Assembly (NCBI GenBank): GCA_945948535.1
Contig: CAMFBN010000002.1
Coordinates: forward strand, 64,240 to 128,239
Length of the DNA stretch: 64,000 nucleotides
Source: an uncultured Clostridia bacterium
GTDB taxonomy: Bacteria; Bacillota; Clostridia; Oscillospirales; Oscillospiraceae
Reading direction: 5' to 3'
Within the stretch, counting starts at the first letter, position 1. Every line of letters starts with the position of its first letter. The notes beneath the pieces were generated by a model. The model searched no databases. It was not told the DNA's origin and worked only from the letters and a program-made list of their open reading frames with translations. This document shows, piece after piece, positions 48,111-55,378 of this stretch. The translations under genes were made by a program, and so were the position numbers.

Positions 48111-49001
48111 CTGACAAAGAGACAAGAGCCTGTGAAAAGGCAAGCGCCCCTCTGGCCGCTGCTGCTGTTTGCGCTGCTTCTGATTTTCGGCGGCTCCGCC
48201 GTCTTCTTCTATCCGACCCTGGCAAACTACATGGCGGAGCGCGATCAGGCCACCGTTATCGAAAATTACATTCAAACCAGTACAGAGCTGGATGCGGAGA
48301 ATATGGAGGCAGAATGGGAGCGGGCCAGAACCTATAATAACAGCCTGTCCGGTAATCCGGTTCAGTATCCGTTCCTTCCCGGAACAGGATATGTACTGCC
48401 CAAAAACTATATGGAAGTACTGAACATCGCCGGAGACGGCGTTATGGGCTATCTGCGTATCCCGAAAATCTATGTGAATCTCCCGATTTTCCATGGGTGC
48501 GATGAGGAAGCCCTTCAGAAAGGCGCCGGGCATATTGAACAGACCCATCTGCCGATCGGAGGGGAAAGTACGCATTGTGTCATATCCGGGCACCGGGGGC
48601 TGCCCCATGCGGAAATGTTCACGCGCCTGGACGAACTGGAACCCGGAGACGAGTTCTATATCTGCGTGCTGGGTGAGACCCTGGCTTATGAGGTAGACCG
48701 GATTACCGTTGTGCTCCCGGAGGAATTGGAGAATATATCCGTGGTAGAGGGGGAGGATCTGGTAACCCTGGTTACCTGCACACCTTATGCGGTTAATACA
48801 CACCGGCTTCTGGTTCGAGGGCACAGAACAGAATACCATGCGGAAGCGGCGCCGGTTTCCGTAGAGCCGGCAATCCATGTGGTATATCATGGGCTGGATC
48901 AGAATATGACCCGGATCGGCGTGATACTGGGCTGCGTATTGCTGGTGATTATCGTGCTGATATTGTTCACCGGGAAGAAAAGAGGAAAGCATCGTGGGTA
49001 A
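48111..49001 (+). CDS. class C sortase 1
   Basis: GYLRIPKIYVNLPIFHG, ISGHRGLPHAEMFTRLDEL, TLVTCTPYAVNTHRLLVRGHR; start uncertain (CTG 48111 after GGGAGG, or GTG 48132). Confidence 0.9.
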   Translation: MTKRQEPVKRQAPLWPLLLFALLLIFGGSAVFFYPTLANYMAERDQATVIENYIQTSTELDAENMEAEWERARTYNNSLSGNPVQYPFLPGTGYVLPKNYMEVLNIAGDGVMGYLRIPKIYVNLPIFHGCDEEALQKGAGHIEQTHLPIGGESTHCVISGHRGLPHAEMFTRLDELEPGDEFYICVLGETLAYEVDRITVVLPEELENISVVEGEDLVTLVTCTPYAVNTHRLLVRGHRTEYHAEAAPVSVEPAIHVVYHGLDQNMTRIGVILGCVLLVIIVLILFTGKKRGKHRG

Positions 49002-49770
49002 TCAGAAGCAAAGAAAAGGAAACGGAGTGCTGCCTCTGGTATTGGGGCTGGCGCTGATTCTGCTGGGGGCGGCGGTTTATTTGCTCCCGAAAGTGACGAA
49101 TGCGCTCTATGAACATAGGGTTCAGAATCAGAAGGAAACTTTTTTGGCGGAAAATCCCGTTGCGAACCCGAATGGGGAAGCGGGCGAGGAAACGGAGCCG
49201 GTTCTGAGTCCGGTGCTGCAGGAACTCTATGATTGCCTGCAGAAGGAGAATGAAAGACTGTTCAAAAACCATCAGGACCGGCTGACGGACCCCTTTGCCT
49301 ATGAGCAGGTAGCGGTGGATCTGAGCCGATATGGGCTGAGGGACAATATCATCGGCTATATCACAATTGAAAAGATGAATGTTGTGCTGCCGATTCTTCT
49401 GGGCGCGACCGTTGACAATATGCGCGTTGGGGCGGTTCACCTGACGGAAACCTCCTACCCAATTGGCGGAAAGAATACGAATTGTGTGCTGGCAGCCCAC
49501 CGCGGTGCCAGTACGCAGGATATGTTCCGCAATATTGAAGTTCTGGAGGAGGGAGACCGGGTCATCATTGAGAATTTTAAGGAAGAACTGGTCTATGAGG
49601 TCAAAGAGACCATGGTAATCGATCCGTCGGATGTCAGCAGCCTGCTGATTCAGGAGGGAAGAGATCTGGTGACATTGATTACCTGCCATCCTCTGGGACG
49701 TAACGACCACAGATATGTCGTTTTCTGTGAGCGCGTTACAGAGGAGAAACCTTATACTGATATTCAATAG
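48994..49770 (+). CDS. class C-like sortase 2
   Basis: IGYITIEKMNVVLPILLGA, LAAHRGASTQDMFRNIEVL, TLITCHPLGRNDHRYVVFCER; 8-nt overlap with sortase 1. Confidence 0.9.
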   Translation: MGNQKQRKGNGVLPLVLGLALILLGAAVYLLPKVTNALYEHRVQNQKETFLAENPVANPNGEAGEETEPVLSPVLQELYDCLQKENERLFKNHQDRLTDPFAYEQVAVDLSRYGLRDNIIGYITIEKMNVVLPILLGATVDNMRVGAVHLTETSYPIGGKNTNCVLAAHRGASTQDMFRNIEVLEEGDRVIIENFKEELVYEVKETMVIDPSDVSSLLIQEGRDLVTLITCHPLGRNDHRYVVFCERVTEEKPYTDIQ

Positions 49771-49923
49771 AAAACTTTAATTCGCAAGAATTGAAGTTTT
49801 CTATATGAAGATCATAATGAGACGGGTTTCCATGATTTTCTATTCCGAAAATCATGGAAACGACAACGCCGTCAGGCGGTGTCTTCTTGATAAAATTAAA
49901 TAATTTTATCAAGAAAGAGTATT
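49752..49923 (-). repeat. four-hairpin structured element, copy 2
   Basis: Reverse complement of copy 1 layout with identical single-stranded blocks and compensatory stem changes. Confidence 0.85.
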
Positions 49924-49929
49924 AAACGG

Positions 49930-50175
49930 TACAATGTGCAGAAGAACCACCGTTTCCGATGCCAATGAACTGGCAAAACAGCTGCCTTGACAACTGCATT
50001 ATGGAAACGTTCTTAGGCCGATTAAAAATTAGATATTTCATGGACTTGAGAAAGAATACACATCTTTTGAAGCCTTTTCCAAAGCAATTGCTGACTATAT
50101 TGGATATTACAGCAGAAGAATACAGTCAAAAACAAAATGGATGCCTCCCTCAAAATTCAGAGAAGCATCCATGAT
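49930..50175 (+). pseudogene. IS3-family OrfB transposase C-terminal remnant, frameshifted
   Basis: CLDNCIMETFLGRLKIRYF in one frame, EKEYTSFEAFSKAIADYIGYYSRRIQSKTKWMPPSKFREAS in another. Confidence 0.75.
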
Positions 50176-50185
50176 GAAAAACTAA

Positions 50186-50240
50186 GGCATCACCGCGTAA
50201 TGGGGCAAGGAGCCCGCAGCCCCCATTGTGCGGTGATGCC
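50186..50240. repeat. MITE-like hairpin
   Basis: GGCATCACCGC ... GCGGTGATGCC (11-bp perfect) with inner AATGGGG/CCCCATT. Confidence 0.6.
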
Positions 50241-50348
50241 CAAATTATTCAGTTCAAACGGCAGTGTCCAGAAAACTGGGTACATATCAATTGAGGCTGC
50301 AGCCGTTTTGCGGCATCCGATTGCTGTTTCACAGCCCCTGCCCGCGGA

Positions 50349-51032
50349 CTACTTAACAGTCTTTTCCCGCCACTTCTGATTGGCGGTGGCAGTGAACTGA
50401 TTGCGCACGGTGATGGAGCCGTCGTCATTCAGGATGAACCAGAGCATATCCGAATCCAGGGGGCGCAGGCCGCCCTTTGCCTGGGTTTCCAGCACCTGCT
50501 TTGCCATGGCATAGGTTTCGTCGGTGTACAGGGTGGTTTCATCATAGCCCTGCCACTGGTTCGGTCGGGAAATTTCGGTCAGCAGACTCTGACCATAGCC
50601 GTTGGCCCGATCCTCGGAGCGGTTGACGGCCACCCACATAATGACGGCCTTTACGTTGTCGGACCGTCCGGCGCCCACGCTGTCCGCCAGCCGGGCCAGG
50701 GCCGCAGCCTCAGGAATCACCGCTTCCTCCGTGGGGGTGGTGTCCTCCTCCGGCAGAATTTCCACGACGGTAGCAGCCGGCATGGTTTCCGCAGGCGTTT
50801 GCACAGTCTGCTTTCCCGGAAGAAGGGCCAGAATCAGAAGCAGCAGAATCAGCGGTGACCACAGCCGGATGTCGTAGTACCACCGCACATTCTCCCCCAG
50901 GTGGAGCAGGAAGGATGGAATGGGAAGAGTACGCTTTTTTTGCTGTTTTCTCCTTCTGGGCTCGATTCTCGGTTCTGTTCCGGGTTCAGCTTGGAACTCT
51001 GTGTTGGATTCTTCATTCAGTATTGGATCCAT
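50349..51032 (-). CDS. membrane-anchored SleB-like cell wall hydrolase
   Basis: TM segment; AALARLADSVGAGRSDNVKAVIMWVAVNRSED...; start MDPILNEE at 51032. Confidence 0.65.
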   Translation of the reverse strand: MDPILNEESNTEFQAEPGTEPRIEPRRRKQQKKRTLPIPSFLLHLGENVRWYYDIRLWSPLILLLLILALLPGKQTVQTPAETMPAATVVEILPEEDTTPTEEAVIPEAAALARLADSVGAGRSDNVKAVIMWVAVNRSEDRANGYGQSLLTEISRPNQWQGYDETTLYTDETYAMAKQVLETQAKGGLRPLDSDMLWFILNDDGSITVRNQFTATANQKWREKTVK

Positions 51033-51364
51033 GATATCATCTCCTTCTGTTTTCGCCGCAGGTTCCAAATATCGGCGAATTCCTACCGGTCTCATAATAA
51101 TACGACGTCGGTGAAAAATGGGTCGAATTCTCTGATGAGACAGGAAATTTTCTACTTTGGAAATATTATAACATATTCTCTTCAAAAAGTCAATTTTTCT
51201 ACACTTTTCCGTAATTATGTTAACTTTTTAACGAATTATGTAAACGGGGAAGCTCCTCGGTTTCGATCTTTCCCACGTCTGGCAGGGGAAATGAGGTAAA
51301 ACTACAAATTGCGGCACCCAGCAAAAACTGGGTGCCGCAATTACAATCGCTCGGTATATCTGTA

Positions 51365-52357
51365 TTACCGGCTGTTTCGCTCCGCACGGTGGGCAATCAA
51401 CTGGGCGGCGATGGAAATGGCGATTTCTGCCGGGGTTTCGGCCTGAATGGAGATGCCGATGGGGGTGGTGACGCCGTTCAGCTCTTCCTCGGTCAGGCCG
51501 TATTCCTCTTTGAGCACTTTGCGGACGCCGGCGGCCTTGTGGCGGCTGCCGATGACGCCGCAGTAGCAGGGACGGCATTTCAGTACCTGTGCCTGCACGA
51601 CGGTATCTCCCGCGTGTCCCCGGGTCATGACGCAGACATAGTCCTCGCTGCCGATGGAAACGAAATCGGAAATCCTGTGAAAATCCCCCAGAATCACCTG
51701 CTCCGCCGTGGGGAACAGGGCGGGGTCTGTAAATTCCGGCCGGTCATCCATTACCACGCACCGGAAGCCCACATGGGCCAGCACCGGCACCAGCTCCTGG
51801 GCTACGTGACCGCCGCCGAAGACATAGACCCGCCCGGCGGTGACAATCTGCTCAATGTACAGCTCTTTTCCCTGTACCTGCACCCGGTGGGGCTGCCGGG
51901 TCAGATAGGGAAGCATTGCGGCATCGGTTTTGTCTGTCAGAGACAGCCTGCCGCCGCCTGACAGATCGGACACCAGCCATGCGTCCTCTCCCCGGACAAA
52001 CCGGGCCTCAGCTGCATCTGCCAGCGCCAGAATGTCCGGATCACCCGCGCTCAGGTAGTGGAAGAACACATTGCAGGCGCCGCCGCAGATCATGCCCAGA
52101 TTCTGCACGTCGTCCCGGGTCAGGGTAAAATCATGACCCCGGGAGCTTTTATCCTGTAAAACCGTTTTCGCGATCTGCTCCGAGCGGTACTCCACTGCGC
52201 CGCCGCCGATGGTGCCGCAGATTCTGCCGCTTTTTCCCACCAGCATCCGGGCACCGGCGCCCCGGGGGGTGGCGCCGGAGGAGGCGGTGACCGTGACCAT
52301 GACCAAATCTTCTCCCGCCAGCAGCCGGGCTTTCATGACTTGCAGCATCTGTCTCAT
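51365..52357 (-). CDS. XdhC/CoxI family molybdenum hydroxylase maturation protein
   Basis: TASSGATPRGAGARMLVGKSGRICGTIGGGAVEYRS, FGGGHVAQELVPVLAHVGFRCVVMDDRPEF, MTRGHAGD, GVIGSRHK. Confidence 0.93.
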   Translation of the reverse strand: MRQMLQVMKARLLAGEDLVMVTVTASSGATPRGAGARMLVGKSGRICGTIGGGAVEYRSEQIAKTVLQDKSSRGHDFTLTRDDVQNLGMICGGACNVFFHYLSAGDPDILALADAAEARFVRGEDAWLVSDLSGGGRLSLTDKTDAAMLPYLTRQPHRVQVQGKELYIEQIVTAGRVYVFGGGHVAQELVPVLAHVGFRCVVMDDRPEFTDPALFPTAEQVILGDFHRISDFVSIGSEDYVCVMTRGHAGDTVVQAQVLKCRPCYCGVIGSRHKAAGVRKVLKEEYGLTEEELNGVTTPIGISIQAETPAEIAISIAAQLIAHRAERNSR

Positions 52358-52905
52358 AAAATTTCCTCCGATTGCAAAAATCTCTCGTTTTCCCATATCA
52401 GGGAGATTACTTCACAGTACCGGGGCTTATACCGCCTGCCGGTGATTTTCTGCAAAAACAGCTCTGTTATACCGCCGTGGGAAACCACGGCAAAATCCCC
52501 GGGACTGACCCGGGCCGCTTCTTCCATGGCGGCGGAAAACCGGGCAAGCCCCTGCTCCGGCGTTTCCGAACCGGGGGGCATCCGAGATTTGTCATCCGCC
52601 CGGGCGGCGTACAATTCCGGGAACCGCTGCCGGATTTGGGCGAAGGTCAGTCCGTCCCACTGCCCGTAGTCCAGTTCCCGAAGGCCGTCCAGAATGGTAA
52701 TTTCCTGAGAGATAGTTCGGGCTGTCTGCACGGCCCGGGTCAGGGGGCTGGAAAAAACCGCTGTGACGGTTGGCAGGGATGCGGCCATGGCTTCCGCATG
52801 GGCAAGGCCCGCGTCCCCCAGGGGAATGTCTGTCCTGCCGAGACACCGGCGCTGTCCGTCTGGAAAGTCCGGCAGAGCATGCCGGATGAGATACACCCGC
52901 TTCAT
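52354..52905 (-). CDS. histidine phosphatase family protein
   Basis: YLIRHALPDF, FSSPLTRAVQTA, LRELDYGQWDGL, VVSHGGI. Confidence 0.9.
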   Translation of the reverse strand: MKRVYLIRHALPDFPDGQRRCLGRTDIPLGDAGLAHAEAMAASLPTVTAVFSSPLTRAVQTARTISQEITILDGLRELDYGQWDGLTFAQIRQRFPELYAARADDKSRMPPGSETPEQGLARFSAAMEEAARVSPGDFAVVSHGGITELFLQKITGRRYKPRYCEVISLIWENERFLQSEEIL

Positions 52906-53828
52906 TCGAACAGCCCTCCGAAATATTCCGGATAAAGGGCCTCGGCATCCGCGCGGATTCGTCTCTCGTATTCCGCGAAACGACTCAGAAGCAGTTGACC
53001 GCGCTCCGTCAGGCGGCTCTGACTGCCACCCGCGCCGCCCTGGGTGCGTTCGATCAGGGTGCAGCCCAGCTGACTTTCCAGCGTGCGAATCATATTCCAG
53101 CAGCTGGAGTAGCTCAGCTGCATCCGCTGCCCCGCCGCCCGGACGGATTTTGTCTCGTCCACCAGCGTCAGCAGCATGGCAATTTTTTCGTCAAAAAAGG
53201 GCTTCTCCTTGTTCAGGGACACGCTGACCACCGGGCGCACCAGCTGGGAATTATGGTAATCCACCAGCGCGGAAAAATCCGCAGGCGTGTCGGCATCGTG
53301 GAGGGTGCCCGGGTCATCCACCGGAATTTGCCGCATTGGCGTGCCGCAGCGCTCCACCGCTCCTTTCAGTCCCCCCTCGCCGCTGTCCGCCAGAATACCG
53401 TCAAACAATTCGGCATTTATGAGGATGGGGTGTCCCGTCTGCCCCTGACAGGAAGGACAGGCGAGGGCCGCCCCCGAATCCAGCAGGGTACGAACCGTGG
53501 AAGCCGTAAACAGCGGAATATCCACCGGGGTGAACAGCACCGCTCCGCACTTACCGCGAAGATAGTCAAGCCCAATCTTTACGGAGTCAAACATCTGGGT
53601 GGTTTCGTAGGCGTCGTTGCGAAGGAAGATCACGCCGCTGCCGGAAAGATGCCGTTCCAGCGTCACCGCGTTGAAGCCGGTGACCATGACGATTTTGCGG
53701 ATTCCTGCCTGCCGGAAGGTTGCCACCACCCGCTGGGCAATGGAAATGGAGCCGATGCTCAGCATGGGCTTGAAGTCCCCCATTCGGGAGGACATTCCGG
53801 CGGCTACGATCAGCGCGGCAGTCTGCAT
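52902..53828 (-). CDS. MobA-like NTP transferase fused to ModE-type winged HTH (DVU_1551-like)
   Basis: ALIVAAGMSSRMGDFKPML, FTPVDIPLF; C-terminal KSVRAAGQRMQLSYSSCWNMIRTLESQLGCTLIERTQGGAGGSQSRLTERGQLLL. Confidence 0.88.
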   Translation of the reverse strand: MQTAALIVAAGMSSRMGDFKPMLSIGSISIAQRVVATFRQAGIRKIVMVTGFNAVTLERHLSGSGVIFLRNDAYETTQMFDSVKIGLDYLRGKCGAVLFTPVDIPLFTASTVRTLLDSGAALACPSCQGQTGHPILINAELFDGILADSGEGGLKGAVERCGTPMRQIPVDDPGTLHDADTPADFSALVDYHNSQLVRPVVSVSLNKEKPFFDEKIAMLLTLVDETKSVRAAGQRMQLSYSSCWNMIRTLESQLGCTLIERTQGGAGGSQSRLTERGQLLLSRFAEYERRIRADAEALYPEYFGGLFE

Positions 53829-53963
53829 GGCGGCACCTCCTGTGATTTTTATGATTACACTATACCGCATCGTTGTCGAATTGTAAATGGAAAAATAAAA
53901 AGCAGGTTGCTTTTTTGTGCAGATTTGATATAATCCTTTAAAAATGGCTGGGGGAGCGGAACT

Positions 53964-54929
53964 ATGGGCATTTATGTTTGGGGTACAGGCTGCGGCGCGT
54001 CGGAGCTGATGGCGCAGGGGTTTCGGAAGGAATCTGTCACGGCCTTTGCGGACAGCTTCCCCTCCGGGGGACAGTTTTTGGGAAAGCCGGTACTGCCGCC
54101 GGAGGAACTCCCGGTATCCGACTGCGAACTGGTCATTGTCACCACCCGTCAGGCGGAAGCTGTGGCGCAAAGGTGCCGTCAGCTGGGAATTCCGCCGGAG
54201 CGGTGCCTGTTTCTGAAAAACGGCGTTTCCCTCGCCGACCGGAACGCCGCGTCCCGGCAGACGGCGGAACGGCTGCTGGGAAGGGAACTGGCCGACACGC
54301 TGCTTCCCCGGTATTTCCCAATTCCCGAGCCGGTTCAGCTCCGCGGCGGTGCGCTGCCTGCGCAGGAGCGGGAAGATGATTTCGTCCGTCTGGGCACTCT
54401 GGAGCTTCTGTGCCGCCGTCTGGATGGGGTGCCCGGCGCGGCAGCGGAACTGGGGGTCTACCGGGGACGCTTTGCCCGCTGCATCAACCGCCTGCTGCCG
54501 GAAAGAAACCTCTATCTCTTTGACAGCTTTGCGGGCTTTGATCCGGCAGCCGGGGCAGGGGAGGCCATGCAGGCCGCCCACGAAAACACCACCGTCCGGC
54601 AGGTTCTGGAAGCGCTGCCCTATCCGGAGCGTGCCGTCGTGAAACCGGGTTTCTTCCCGGAATCCCTGAACGGCTTGGAAGAAACATTCTGCCTTGTGTC
54701 GCTGGATGTGGATTTTGAAGGCGCTACTTTGGAGGGACTGCGGTATTTCTGGCCCCGGCTGTCGGACGGCGGGTATCTGCTGCTCCACGACTGGGGAAAT
54801 CCAAAACTGCCCGGCGCGGCCAGGGCGTTGGAGCGATTCTGTGAAATCCTCGGACACGGGATTCCCTCGGTTCCTCTGCCGGATTTGGGCGGGACACTGG
54901 TTTTGTGTAAGGAATCCGCTAAAATATAA
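53964..54929 (+). CDS. TylF/MycF-type methyltransferase domain protein
   Basis: AAELGVYRGRFARCINRLLPERNLYLFDSFAGFD, VKPGFFPESL, VSLDVDFEGATLEGLRYFWPRLSDGGYLLLHDW. Confidence 0.8.
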   Translation: MGIYVWGTGCGASELMAQGFRKESVTAFADSFPSGGQFLGKPVLPPEELPVSDCELVIVTTRQAEAVAQRCRQLGIPPERCLFLKNGVSLADRNAASRQTAERLLGRELADTLLPRYFPIPEPVQLRGGALPAQEREDDFVRLGTLELLCRRLDGVPGAAAELGVYRGRFARCINRLLPERNLYLFDSFAGFDPAAGAGEAMQAAHENTTVRQVLEALPYPERAVVKPGFFPESLNGLEETFCLVSLDVDFEGATLEGLRYFWPRLSDGGYLLLHDWGNPKLPGAARALERFCEILGHGIPSVPLPDLGGTLVLCKESAKI

Positions 54930-54941
54930 GCCTGTTTTTCT

Positions 54942-54982
54942 ACGGTGATTGCGCACTTTGCACAATCGCCGTCTCTTTTTTT
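54942..54982 (+). terminator. Rho-independent terminator
   Basis: CGGTGATTGCGCA/TGCACAATCGCCG then TCTCTTTTTTT. Confidence 0.75.
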
Positions 54983-55087
54983 CTGCGACTTGCATTTGGT
55001 TGCAAGTTGTAAATCGGTCACGGGTTAAGTTAGAATAGAATCGTGGAAGGGAACCTCCGTAAGCGCAGAAAAGGTCGGGTGATTGGC

Positions 55088-55345
55088 ATGGACGATGCGA
55101 TTTTCGAGATTTCCGCAAAGGAAGTCACCGTAGAGGTGGTGGACGCGGCAACCGGCAAGGTTTATCGCCGGACGCTGCCCATCGACTATTACGAAAATGC
55201 CAACGGACTGGTACTCCGGGGCGAGAATCTGGACGGCAGCGTCTCCCAGCTGGTGTTCTACTCCGCCCGGGGAATGCAGCGGATGCAGGACCTCACTGGG
55301 AAGGGCCCGGATGAAGACCCCTGCGGTTCCCATAAGAAAAAGTAA
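55088..55345 (+). CDS. small conserved hypothetical protein upstream of Mop
   Basis: MDDAIFEISAKEVTVEVVDAATGKVYRRTLPIDYYENANGL...; co-directional. Confidence 0.6.
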   Translation: MDDAIFEISAKEVTVEVVDAATGKVYRRTLPIDYYENANGLVLRGENLDGSVSQLVFYSARGMQRMQDLTGKGPDEDPCGSHKKK

Positions 55346-55378
55346 ATTTTTTCACAAATAATAAGGAGGAATGGCACG

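Noticed and set aside
53964-54929. Macrolide-type biosynthetic gene cluster because of TylF homology
   Set aside because: No other biosynthetic genes nearby; context is molybdoenzyme-related.
54983-55087. Moco-type riboswitch upstream of the Mop operon
   Set aside because: Only short hairpins (e.g. ACTTGCA...TTGCAAGT) were seen; I could not match the known Moco RNA consensus by eye.
53829-55118. N-terminal extension of the 738-aa ORF at 52902-55118
   Set aside because: It is antisense to the TylF-like gene; the real start is ATG at 53828.
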